A stretch of 48,262 bases of DNA, from positions 1 to 48,262 of IMG/VR virus record IMGVR_UViG_3300034170_000020, one strand, 5' to 3'. The stretch is from a virus. Shown one piece after another: positions 7,461 to 15,616 of the stretch (within the stretch, counting starts at the first letter, position 1; the number at the start of each line of letters is the position of its first letter). A program made the position numbers and the translations under genes. The notes under the pieces are model-generated. The model worked only from the letters and a program-made list of their open reading frames with translations, ran no database searches and had not been told where the DNA came from.

Positions 7461-9008
7461 TTACTGCGGCATTGCCAAGTTTGGCAGATACGGGAAGTAC
7501 TCATACTGTGCCGTATAACCGTATTTGTTTTCCGCACCGGCTGGTTCAAGCGGAACGGTAATAGGGTTATCTTTCTCAACGTTCAACCGACCGCCGCCCA
7601 GGCCGAGCAATGGAATGTCGAAAATGAAGCCGGAATTATCACGGGCGAAGATGATGTTAAAAGAAACATCAGCGTTATTACGAACTGCCCGAACAGCTTC
7701 GACTGTTGTGAACAGCGCGGTAATGTCGCCACCAACTTCGAAGTTACCAACCGAAATATCTACCGAACCAAGAACGCCAACCGCTTTAATTGGCGAAGCG
7801 TTGTTGTTGATCGAAATAGACGCTTCCGTCACATAGCCAAACAGCGAGCCCGGATTACTATTTGCTTCGTCCAGAACCGCCATTTTCATACGGTACACAT
7901 CGGAAGAAGTGTTAAACGCCGAAGCATTGCCAGTGAGCGGAACCCGCGAACCAGTCCGAAGAGTGTCACCCGCTTTGCCGGTAACGTAGTTGTTTTCACA
8001 TGCCACGTATGACATATCTACGTTAAGTTTGTCACCTTGCGGAATGTTCAAAGTGAGTTCGTTGGCAACGGCACCATCGAGGTATTCACCCTGTGTACCT
8101 TCTTCGCCTTCACCAAGCGTGCGTTCCAGCGAATAAGAACGGCGTTTGATCAAGGCTGGCTCTTTTTCGTTACGAATCACAACACCCGTAAAGAAACGAA
8201 TTGCCCCCGCCGCTGATTCGTTGACTGGTTGCCAAGTCACATCATCGAAAATCAAAGCATTGGCTTGAATCACACCGATTCGGGCGAAGCCTCGGTTGTT
8301 TACGAATGCCGAACCAGCAACATCACCGCCCAGGTAAATCCACTTACCGGGAATCAGACCGGGAACGGTAGTGAAATCGCTTACAGTACTGACAAGCGAA
8401 GCCACGCCGTTGACCACCGCCACCGATACGTCACCCGCTGGTAGTAAGCCGCCTGTACGGTTCAAGAAGGCTGCAACAGGGGGAACTTCAGTTACGAGCG
8501 CTTCAACGACCGTAACAGCCCCAGCGGTCGCGCTGGCTACCGTCTTGAGGCCATTGTTAGCCGCATTTACGAAGCCTTCGGCGTAGATCAGTTGACCGGC
8601 GGCAAGAGCGTTTGCACCCGCGAACGTGTAAGTCTTTGCGGTGCCATCAACAGCAGTAATCGCGACTTGAACAGCATTCATCGGTTTGGTTGTGAACGGT
8701 TCACGAGCATCAGCAAAGAAGAAACCTTGCAAATGCTTGTTCAAGTTCGTTCGGGTCATGTCGATATTGAACCCGCCAGAAGCGTCCATATCAACCACGG
8801 TGCCTTTCTTGTTCTGGCGCGACGGGTCAATGGGGCTACGCGCCATCGTAGTGAGTTCGCCACCAAAATCGGAATAGCTGTTCGGGTCCAAACGAATCCA
8901 TTCAGGAACGTCAGGGAGTTGTTTTAGGCATTCTTCTTCGGCAATCGACAGCCCCGTGATGTTACTGTCAATCTTTACAATTTCACAACCGCGGTTATCA
9001 ACGGCCAT
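7461..9008 (-). CDS. Major tail (tube) protein
   Basis: At 515 aa this is long for a tail tube subunit. The position between tail terminator and frameshifted chaperones, the GAGGTG ribosome site and the strong terminator downstream all support the call. Residues about 127-168 and 211-256 look like two copies of one beta-rich module inserted in the N-terminal half; both contain a G-(Q/K)-x-IY-x-x-G core followed by an N-N-x-G turn. The C-terminal half (after about 290) looks like the tube domain proper. The role is inferred from synteny and expression signals; the duplicated insert may be exposed on the tube surface. Confidence 0.8.
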   Translation of the reverse strand: MAVDNRGCEIVKIDSNITGLSIAEEECLKQLPDVPEWIRLDPNSYSDFGGELTTMARSPIDPSRQNKKGTVVDMDASGGFNIDMTRTNLNKHLQGFFFADAREPFTTKPMNAVQVAITAVDGTAKTYTFAGANALAAGQLIYAEGFVNAANNGLKTVASATAGAVTVVEALVTEVPPVAAFLNRTGGLLPAGDVSVAVVNGVASLVSTVSDFTTVPGLIPGKWIYLGGDVAGSAFVNNRGFARIGVIQANALIFDDVTWQPVNESAAGAIRFFTGVVIRNEKEPALIKRRSYSLERTLGEGEEGTQGEYLDGAVANELTLNIPQGDKLNVDMSYVACENNYVTGKAGDTLRTGSRVPLTGNASAFNTSSDVYRMKMAVLDEANSNPGSLFGYVTEASISINNNASPIKAVGVLGSVDISVGNFEVGGDITALFTTVEAVRAVRNNADVSFNIIFARDNSGFIFDIPLLGLGGGRLNVEKDNPITVPLEPAGAENKYGYTAQYEYFPYLPNLAMPQ

Positions 9009-9022
9009 AAGGGTTCACCTCT

Positions 9023-9481
9023 TTAAATGATTTCATCACGTTCGTATTCGCATACTACGTTAATGCGTTGGAAAAGACTTTCGGGGCTTAGATTTGCGTC
9101 AATCCTAGCATTCCGAAACCAAATACCGTTTTCAGTTTTGCCACCGCGCAAACGATTCTGAACAAGTTCGGCAAGACGTTTTAATTTCTCGCTTACATCC
9201 GGCCCGGTGCGTGGCCCGAATAGCTGAACAACAACACGCCCGTTGTCGCGGTAACGTCGAGTGTACGCCACCACCGAGCAAGTCGAAAGCGTGGCCTGTT
9301 GGTCGGTAAGCGACACGACGGAAAGACGCGCCCAAAATGTGGGCACCCCAGGCGGATCATTTGTTTCTATACCTTGAAAACGCATTTCGGGAACGTAGCT
9401 TACAATTTCTTCCGAACGGTCAACCCAATGAGAATAAATAAACTTTCGAATTTCATTTTCGCCGCCAACATAATCAATCAT
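9023..9481 (-). CDS. Tail terminator-like protein
   Basis: The 152-aa protein is followed directly by the tail tube gene, the usual place for the tail terminator (lambda gpU-like). An alpha/beta composition with a central helix (SEKLKRLAELVQNRLRGG) fits that family. It overlaps the upstream joining gene by 4 bp (ATGA). Assignment rests mainly on position. Confidence 0.62.
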   Translation of the reverse strand: MIDYVGGENEIRKFIYSHWVDRSEEIVSYVPEMRFQGIETNDPPGVPTFWARLSVVSLTDQQATLSTCSVVAYTRRYRDNGRVVVQLFGPRTGPDVSEKLKRLAELVQNRLRGGKTENGIWFRNARIDANLSPESLFQRINVVCEYERDEII

Positions 9482-9849
9482 GAACCTAACACCATTGTAT
9501 AAAGAATGGGTCGGCCATTCGGCGCCAGTTTATCCATGTTATATATGGCCCAGGTCTTACCCTCATGCACGACAGTGGTGGTCAAATTAACATCAAAAGT
9601 TACAGCACCCATTAGCGCAAGAACTGCACCTTTGGGAACTTCCGTATTAGGCATTAATGATAACGTTTTTAATGTTCCAGAATCCAAAGTCAAGAAACAA
9701 ATCTTCACCGTATTGGTTTCGATAACTTCGGTTGTGTGCCACGGTTCGCCGGGAACTGGAACGATACGCTTGTTTGTGACCGGAACAGAAACACCGTATT
9801 TGGCAATTAAGCGTTTTGCGGTGTTAATCTGTCGGTCATAAATAGCCAT
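9478..9849 (-). CDS. Head-tail joining protein (stopper/adaptor candidate)
   Basis: This 123-aa beta-rich protein starts with a basic helix (DRQINTAKRLIAKYG) and contains the pattern typical of head-closure proteins (VPVPGEPWHTTEV, GKTWAIYNMDKLAPNG). It sits between the gp6-like adaptor and the tail terminator. I infer a head-closure or stopper role from order and fold type; no catalytic motif is present. Confidence 0.6.
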   Translation of the reverse strand: MAIYDRQINTAKRLIAKYGVSVPVTNKRIVPVPGEPWHTTEVIETNTVKICFLTLDSGTLKTLSLMPNTEVPKGAVLALMGAVTFDVNLTTTVVHEGKTWAIYNMDKLAPNGRPILYTMVLGS

Positions 9850-10071
9850 TTATTCGGACTCTTTCTTTTCAAACTTGGGTTGTTTTACTTTATATTTTTC
9901 AGCGTATGGTTCGGGAACCATACCCATAACACCGTCGCACTTTTCAAGCGGTTCATTTTCATCGAAAAGCTGAACATTGCGGAAAAGAACTTGCCCGTCA
10001 ACATTAGACATGGCTTTCATGTCTTCGCCACTTGGAGCGAAGCCATTTACAAAAAACAAAATCTTTTTCAT
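9850..10071 (-). CDS. Small structural-region protein, unknown function
   Basis: A 73-aa protein with a short hydrophobic beta start (KKILFFVNGFAPSGED), a central acidic part and a lysine-rich charged tail (KQPKFEKKESE). It lies one base downstream of the adaptor gene's stop and abuts the next joining gene. Location suggests a virion or assembly role, but no family is recognised. Confidence 0.6.
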   Translation of the reverse strand: MKKILFFVNGFAPSGEDMKAMSNVDGQVLFRNVQLFDENEPLEKCDGVMGMVPEPYAEKYKVKQPKFEKKESE

Positions 10072-10072
10072 G

Positions 10073-10576
10073 TTATCGACTCAACAGGAAATTGATAAAA
10101 ATAGGAATAAACAGCGGGGCGAGAATTGCTTCAATTTGCGCGAGGTATGGGTTTTCAATTCCCGTTGCAATAATGGCTTCTGCGTATTCGATTTCGATAG
10201 GGCCGACCTTTTCACGAGTCACGCCTTCGTTTATGGGGGATGCCCACACTTCAATGCCGGATTCCAGAAAACCGGCCAATACCACCTGGGCAAGTTTCAA
10301 TTCTTTCGGAATCTTGTCATCCGGGTAAATCTTACAGAAACGAGTCGAACGGCTTCGCGGGTAACTCAAACCCTGATCAGACGTGGCGCGTTCGCCGCTG
10401 AATCTGTTTTCATACGATCCGATTCTATCGGCAGACACAACAAGTTGTGCCGTCAGTTCGGGGTCATCAACTGAAAGAGTAATGCCGCGCATTGCCGCGA
10501 TTTCGCGGGCTTCCACCAAACCAATATAAGTATTGGCGTCTTCAATCCCGGTTCCGTCTTCAACAATGAGCGGCAT
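10073..10576 (-). CDS. Head-tail adaptor, DnaT-like (gp6-like) family
   Basis: The 167-aa protein resembles the phage family annotated as putative DnaT-like ssDNA-binding protein: start GTGIEDANTYI, a YPRSRS segment before the second helix, and LKLAQVVLAGFLESG. In head-tail gene clusters these proteins are connector/adaptor proteins that bind below the portal, not replication factors. A TGCCCACA copy lies inside at 10241. The family match is moderate; the adaptor role is inferred from location. Confidence 0.65.
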   Translation of the reverse strand: MPLIVEDGTGIEDANTYIGLVEAREIAAMRGITLSVDDPELTAQLVVSADRIGSYENRFSGERATSDQGLSYPRSRSTRFCKIYPDDKIPKELKLAQVVLAGFLESGIEVWASPINEGVTREKVGPIEIEYAEAIIATGIENPYLAQIEAILAPLFIPIFINFLLSR

Positions 10577-10586
10577 AACTTACCCC

Positions 10587-10895
10587 TTAGTTACCGGCTT
10601 TCCAGCTAGCGCCGGTATTTTTTTCGCTTTCGTCATTTTCGGCGTCAGCAGTAGCTTTGAACGCGGCCAGATTCTTTACGAATTCCAGAATATCGGCCTT
10701 GACTGTTTTGTCTTTCGGTACTTCGGTGCCCAGTTCGGTTGCAGCGGCGCGAAGTTGTTCAACAGTCATACCGTCGTATTTATCCGGTTCGACTTCGCCG
10801 TCTTGGACAATGCCGGTATCTTGATTCGGCATGTCGGCCAGCGCTTCGGCGCGTGATTCCTTGCGTTGTTTTTTGCGTTCGGCAAGCGATTTCAT
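10587..10895 (-). CDS. Small protein with Rho-N/SAP-like helical motif
   Basis: This 102-aa protein has a very basic N terminus (KKQRKESRAE) and a central YDGMTVEQLRAAATELGTEVP ... KADILEFVKN segment. That pattern resembles the Rho N-terminal / SAP-type helix-extended-loop-helix. The C terminus is acidic and probably disordered. Similar small proteins occur beside capsid genes in other phages. Function is unknown; nucleic-acid or capsid binding is possible. Confidence 0.6.
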   Translation of the reverse strand: MKSLAERKKQRKESRAEALADMPNQDTGIVQDGEVEPDKYDGMTVEQLRAAATELGTEVPKDKTVKADILEFVKNLAAFKATADAENDESEKNTGASWKAGN

Positions 10896-10903
10896 TTAGT
10901 CAC

Positions 10904-11113
10904 CTATGCTTTTAGTGCAGCGATAATGTTATTAATCGCCATTTTGTTTACGGTTGCCAATGCAGCGGCACTAGTCGCGTCACTTGCGTCAACCACGGAT
11001 ACGGGTTGCAGTGCCATGATTTGCGCTTTTTGTGCGACAGGCTGTGCCGCTTGAACCTTGGCGTCAAAATCCCAAGCGTCCTTTATAAATTTCAACCATT
11101 TTGGCGCATTCAT
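10904..11113 (-). CDS. Small capsid-adjacent protein, unknown function
   Basis: A 69-aa protein: an N-terminal aromatic/basic helix (PKWLKFIKDAWDF) followed by an alanine- and valine-rich stretch. It lies just after the capsid terminator, so it would be expressed by read-through or at reduced level. A head decoration or minor head role is possible but unproven. Confidence 0.55.
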   Translation of the reverse strand: MNAPKWLKFIKDAWDFDAKVQAAQPVAQKAQIMALQPVSVVDASDATSAAALATVNKMAINNIIAALKA

Positions 11114-11132
11114 ATTTAGAACTCCTACAGTG

Positions 11133-11151
11133 AAAAGGGGCCGAAGCCCCA
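11133..11151 (-). terminator. Intrinsic terminator after capsid gene
   Basis: On the minus strand GGGGC-TTCG-GCCCC is followed by TTTT. It lies 12 bases after the capsid stop and marks the end of the high-level capsid transcript. Confidence 0.9.
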
Positions 11152-11163
11152 GTTCAGTTTGGC

Positions 11164-12213
11164 TTATGCTTTCGACAGAACGAATGCAATCGGCGCTTGT
11201 TTACGGTCAACAACACGGTTCCACGGGGCGGCTTTCGCCAGATCGGTCAGTACGGGGCTGAACTCGGTCAGTGCATCGGCGCCAGTTGGATCAGTCCACG
11301 ACCACCCGTAAGGGTGCAGAATCGTAGTCTTGCGTTCCCAAATGGTTTCCATACCACCACCGTTACCGGCGCGGGCTTCGCGTTCGACTTCTACAGCCGT
11401 CATCGGAACGCCTTCGCCAGCAGCGAAGCACGAACCGATTTCGGAACCGAAACCGAAGAAGCCAGTACCGATCAGGACCGACATGTAAACACGATCCGGG
11501 CCAGCGGCACCCGAATAGGTCAAAGCATCATCAACAATGACGCGCATGCCTTTATAGGTGGCAATGGTCAATTGGCCTTGGGCGTCAGGGATATAAATAA
11601 TATCCTGATCCTTAACCATTTTGGTACGAATCGCCGAATGCACAGCAATTGCGCCGAAGCCACTTGCATCCAGGGCATCACCCATAGTCGCGGCGGCATC
11701 GATAGCAGCAGTGGAATTGAAACGCGCAAGTTCACCGGCAGCGGCACTGATGTTCACAACCATGTCACCAGCGTCGTTTGCAATGTTGTCGGCAAGAATG
11801 CCTTTCAACGAAGCAATCAGACGGCGCTGATATTGGCGAGCCCAGTAGGTGCCGAAACGGTTGCGGATATGTTGCAGCGGTTCAGAACCAGAAAGTTCGC
11901 CGATAAGGTCCATCGAACTGAAACCTTGGTTCATGAACGCCTTACGAGCGGTCATCTTGCCGGTGCCAACTTTGTTCGGAACCGCCATATCAGCCGGGTC
12001 ATCGTTGGACATGTTCGGTTCGATAGACGAATCCAAGTCTTTCCAGAACGGCAAAGTTACTTGCGAACCACCGGTACGGGCAATGGTGTCCATCAGTTCG
12101 GTACGAACTACCAAACCGGCTTGCCAGAAGGCCGTCAGTTCGGGAGTGTTCAGGGCTTGATAGCCCAAGTAGACTTCGGGAATTACAACATCAGATAGGC
12201 GGACGACTGCCAT
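11164..12213 (-). CDS. Major capsid protein
   Basis: The 349-aa protein follows the scaffold gene and ends at a strong intrinsic terminator, as expected for the most abundant head protein. It begins MAVVRLSDVVIPEVYLGY and contains VTLPFWKDLD and TARKAFMNQGFSSMDL, typical of P22-coat-like or capsid-E-like HK97-fold major capsid proteins, with a beta-rich C terminus. Gene order portal - MuF - scaffold - capsid supports it strongly. A long antisense frame (11197-12198, plus) is a composition artefact. Confidence 0.92.
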   Translation of the reverse strand: MAVVRLSDVVIPEVYLGYQALNTPELTAFWQAGLVVRTELMDTIARTGGSQVTLPFWKDLDSSIEPNMSNDDPADMAVPNKVGTGKMTARKAFMNQGFSSMDLIGELSGSEPLQHIRNRFGTYWARQYQRRLIASLKGILADNIANDAGDMVVNISAAAGELARFNSTAAIDAAATMGDALDASGFGAIAVHSAIRTKMVKDQDIIYIPDAQGQLTIATYKGMRVIVDDALTYSGAAGPDRVYMSVLIGTGFFGFGSEIGSCFAAGEGVPMTAVEVEREARAGNGGGMETIWERKTTILHPYGWSWTDPTGADALTEFSPVLTDLAKAAPWNRVVDRKQAPIAFVLSKA

Positions 12214-12227
12214 GATTTTTTTACCTC

Positions 12228-12935
12228 TTAATTTTTAACCGGAAACAAACGATCATATTCAGCACGGTTCGTATTGAACAAATCAATTCGTTCAGCTTGG
12301 GAGTATTCTTCTGGTTTTTTGGAAGCATTGCCCCCAGGTTTCCGGCCAGCACCGCCGCCCGATGAATCAACGCCTTTAATAATAGAAGCAAAGGCAGGAT
12401 TGCTCAAGAACTCTTTTTTCAAGTCTTCGACAGTAAGCGTGGACGGCTGGCCGTCAGCGGCAATAACTTTGCAGGCTGGAACATCCGAATCCAAGTCAGC
12501 TACCAAACGACTTTGAATGTGGGGAAGCATAACCAACCAAGCATCGCCGGAAAGTTCACGCGCCAAACTTTGCGCACGGTCCTGAACCAGAACGCGAGAC
12601 AGTTGTTGTGTACGGCGGTCAACGTCAGCGGTAAGTTGCGTGCGCAATGCTTCGCGCTCTTGGGTCAAACGTCTTTCCAGTTCGGTTGTATTACCCGACG
12701 CCCGAAGTTCTTCACGGGCACGTTCTTCGGCTTCGGCAATGCGCTGTGCTTCGCCTTCGCGCATGAGGCGGAGTTCTTCTTTCACGCGATTGTGAGCGTT
12801 CACGAGCGCTGTCGTATCTTGATTCTGAACGTCAGTGTCCAAAACATAGCCCGCCCCGTCGCCTTTGTATTCGGCTTTAATCAATGGGTCGAGCGCGTCG
12901 TATTCTTCTTTGGTGATTTTGAACTTTAAAGCCAT
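12228..12935 (-). CDS. Capsid scaffold protein
   Basis: This 235-aa protein is dominated by a charged coiled coil (about residues 45-120, rich in E, R, A and Q), with a low-complexity GGGAGRKPGGNASKKP linker and a short basic/aromatic C-terminal helix, the usual capsid-binding end of scaffolds. I chose ATG 12935 because AGGCGGTG precedes it; an upstream in-frame ATG lacks such a site. It directly precedes the capsid gene. No protease motif is seen. Confidence 0.85.
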   Translation of the reverse strand: MALKFKITKEEYDALDPLIKAEYKGDGAGYVLDTDVQNQDTTALVNAHNRVKEELRLMREGEAQRIAEAEERAREELRASGNTTELERRLTQEREALRTQLTADVDRRTQQLSRVLVQDRAQSLARELSGDAWLVMLPHIQSRLVADLDSDVPACKVIAADGQPSTLTVEDLKKEFLSNPAFASIIKGVDSSGGGAGRKPGGNASKKPEEYSQAERIDLFNTNRAEYDRLFPVKN

Positions 12936-12951
12936 GATAAGCACCGCCTAT

Positions 12952-14115
12952 TTATTTACCAGCATCGCCGGATTGAAAAAGATCATCAGTTTTATTTGCA
13001 AACTCGTCAACTGTAATTGGTCGAACGGAGTTTACCACGTTTTCATCCCCTGGCGGTCTGTTACCTTCTGCCAAAGTCGAAGCGATTCTATTCGAAAAGG
13101 TGCCCACAATAAAGCCCCGCGACTGACGAATTAACCAAGCGATTAATTCGGGTGGTGTGAAATCACTTTCGGCCCCAATTCTAGGCATTGTGTGCGAGCG
13201 GCAGTTAGGGTGTGCCGGTGGTAACGGACCTTCACCGTATCTAAACCATTTTCGATTTAGATACTTACAAATAGCACTTGTTCTGGAATCCATAACAGCC
13301 AGCCATTCGTAACCTTTAAACACAATGCTATTCACAGCAGCCGCCGACACTTGTGACGTATGTTGTACGATTGTTGCAGTCACCGCACCCATTGTGTTGC
13401 GAATCTTTGTAACTTCACTAGACTTAGACCCACCCGGCAAATTCGGATTGCCTTCACCATTTGATTTTGAACCAAGAACCTGCGCTGCTACTTCGGCGAC
13501 TGACAGTTTATTTACCCATCCCGTCATCACGGCTTGACTCACGCGCATCATATTGGAAGCGAGTGTGGTGTTGACGTAGTTCAGCAGCAGCGCCCCTCCC
13601 GTGGGCATAGGGGCATTCTTGACCGTGGTCCATAGCTTGGCGAGCATGCCGCCCCCCACCAAGGCGCCCAGGCCATAGAGTGGTGAAGAATCACCATCGT
13701 CGTATTGCTTTTGTATAAGATTTCGTGAACGTTGCAAGCCAATCGGAAAAATAAAGAATTCGCTATCGTCTTTATTGGTTTCAATAGCCGAAAGATATGA
13801 ACCACCAATAACTAAATTCTGATTAACAACAGCTTCGGTAAATTTCTGCAAGCGTGCCAAAAGCTGACGCTGATATTTACTGTATATTACAGTTTGTGAA
13901 GCGCGTAATACCTTAATAAAATTCTGAACTTGGGCCTTACTCATTTCACCAAGGTTTTCATAAGAAATCTTATTAAGATTTTTGCGAAAGTCTGTTTCAA
14001 TTGCTTGCAAAATATCATTGAACAGTAAGGCTTCATTAACCTTAACCTGTTCAATGAACAACGCCTGACGTGTAAAAATGTCAAACAGTTTATTTTGCGC
14101 AATTAAATTATTCAT
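12952..14115 (-). CDS. Minor head protein, MuF/SPP1 gp7-like
   Basis: The 387-aa protein carries the MuF C-terminal signature: EWLAVMDSRTSAICKYLN, then GPLPPAHPNCRSHTMP, with conserved Cys and His. The N-terminal two thirds are helical. It overlaps the portal gene by 8 bp. Family members are ejected or head-bound minor proteins added through the portal. A GC-rich patch lies at 13590-13680. Confidence 0.88.
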   Translation of the reverse strand: MNNLIAQNKLFDIFTRQALFIEQVKVNEALLFNDILQAIETDFRKNLNKISYENLGEMSKAQVQNFIKVLRASQTVIYSKYQRQLLARLQKFTEAVVNQNLVIGGSYLSAIETNKDDSEFFIFPIGLQRSRNLIQKQYDDGDSSPLYGLGALVGGGMLAKLWTTVKNAPMPTGGALLLNYVNTTLASNMMRVSQAVMTGWVNKLSVAEVAAQVLGSKSNGEGNPNLPGGSKSSEVTKIRNTMGAVTATIVQHTSQVSAAAVNSIVFKGYEWLAVMDSRTSAICKYLNRKWFRYGEGPLPPAHPNCRSHTMPRIGAESDFTPPELIAWLIRQSRGFIVGTFSNRIASTLAEGNRPPGDENVVNSVRPITVDEFANKTDDLFQSGDAGK

Positions 14116-15604
14116 TACCTGTTACCTGAGGAACGTCAGGGTTGACGATTGCGAATTCAGCAGCAGTTCGCGCCAGTTCGGCGGCTTCTTTTTCTTCGAT
14201 TTCGGTTTTAACTTTGGCGTCGTCTTCGGTGGCAATACCTGCTTTGTGCAGTGCACTACGGTATTCTGTCCAACTGATAACATTAGCTTGAAATTCTTTA
14301 AGCAACTGCGCCCGTTGGGATTCAGTCATTCTAACCAAATCAAATTCGCTGTTAAGTTTAAACATAACGCTTGTTTCGGCTTCGCCCTGGAAAACCGCAC
14401 ACCATTCTAGCGCGAATTGGAATGCAGCACTAACGTTCTTCGCCGCATTGGAAATAGCAGACGTTCGGGAACTATCATTAATGGCCGCTTCGGTTGCAGT
14501 CTTTTCGGTAGAAGTTTCCCGAAGAAATTCGGCTCCCATCGACGCCAGTTGTTCTTTTTTAGAGTCCATGGCTTCTTTAGCCATTGCGTTGGGTTGAGCC
14601 TGTAGAAGTTCGGCTGTAGCATTTTCGTTAAGAACTACGCCGTTACGACTTCCGAAACGCAAAACGCACTTCATGACATCGTTCCACCACTTCTCTTTAA
14701 TACCACTTACTACAAAAGTTGGCTGGCCGATATAGAAAACACTTTCTTCGTAGTCAGCGCTGTTACGATAGTGTCCAATATTGATTTTCGCCATATCATA
14801 CATAGGTGGCATATCTGGCTTCGAATCGTTATTGATTGCACCGATAAAAGTAAACGGAATTTCAGAAAGCTGTTTTCCATTAGCTTTGGGTTCCGATTCT
14901 TCCTCTTCAACCCATCCGTTATGGTCGCCTTCACGCCACACACGTTGGCGGTAAACACCGTTACCGTCTTCGCCCATATCCAAAATTCGAAATTGGTTAC
15001 ACGTATTTAGCGAACCATCAGTTCCTCGATAATCGTGAATCTCTTTCAATACAACAAAGCAAAGAACCCATTTGGCGCCGACTTTCTTGAAATCCCAATC
15101 GATAATTTGTTCGGCTTTGTATGGAAGAATTACAGGTCGTGCCAAACCTTCGTCAACTTCGGCTTTAGTAAATGCACGTTCTGACTTTGGATAGTCAACG
15201 AGTAAAGCAAATCTGCCCACACTAAGGGCTTCGGCGCACGCTTCTTTAGCCAGTTGTTCTAGGGTCAGGCCGTCGCCGGTCACGTCTTTGACCAAAGCGT
15301 TAAGCGTGGTTGGCACTTTCAGTTCAATTTCACGGCTAAAGATTTGGCCGATGAAACCGACAAGTGTGCGCGCAACGAAGTTATAAAAGATTGCGCGCAT
15401 GACGTAATTAGTATATCGAATATTTTCTTCGGCGGTGCGGTCAGATTTTGGCTTTCCGCTAGGACAAGGCAAATAACATTCACCCAAATCTTCGACGTTC
15501 TGTTCGATAACGTCACGTATAATTTTATAGCGGGGAAGTAATTTAGAAACTTCCGGGCGCGGTGTACTAATCGAAGCTGGGGCACTAGCAACTAATTGAA
15601 CCAT
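14108..15604 (-). CDS. Portal protein (DUF4055-like)
   Basis: The 498-aa protein matches the DUF4055 type of portal: helical start, YLPCPSGKP, a central RFALLVDYP segment, and the C-terminal helical clip/crown region (EKTATEAAINDSSRTSA...). It lies between the terminase large subunit and the MuF gene. The portal forms the dodecameric channel through which TerL drives DNA. The start follows the terminase stop by 12 bp. Confidence 0.9.
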   Translation of the reverse strand: MVQLVASAPASISTPRPEVSKLLPRYKIIRDVIEQNVEDLGECYLPCPSGKPKSDRTAEENIRYTNYVMRAIFYNFVARTLVGFIGQIFSREIELKVPTTLNALVKDVTGDGLTLEQLAKEACAEALSVGRFALLVDYPKSERAFTKAEVDEGLARPVILPYKAEQIIDWDFKKVGAKWVLCFVVLKEIHDYRGTDGSLNTCNQFRILDMGEDGNGVYRQRVWREGDHNGWVEEEESEPKANGKQLSEIPFTFIGAINNDSKPDMPPMYDMAKINIGHYRNSADYEESVFYIGQPTFVVSGIKEKWWNDVMKCVLRFGSRNGVVLNENATAELLQAQPNAMAKEAMDSKKEQLASMGAEFLRETSTEKTATEAAINDSSRTSAISNAAKNVSAAFQFALEWCAVFQGEAETSVMFKLNSEFDLVRMTESQRAQLLKEFQANVISWTEYRSALHKAGIATEDDAKVKTEIEEKEAAELARTAAEFAIVNPDVPQVTGNE

Positions 15605-15616
15605 TTTTTGTACACC

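Noticed and set aside
9977-10474. 165-aa plus-strand frame
   Set aside because: Antisense shadow of the adaptor gene with no supporting signals.
11197-12198. 333-aa plus-strand open frame antisense to the capsid gene
   Set aside because: It mirrors the capsid codons, has no ribosome site or recognisable domain, and opposes the operon; it is a composition artefact.
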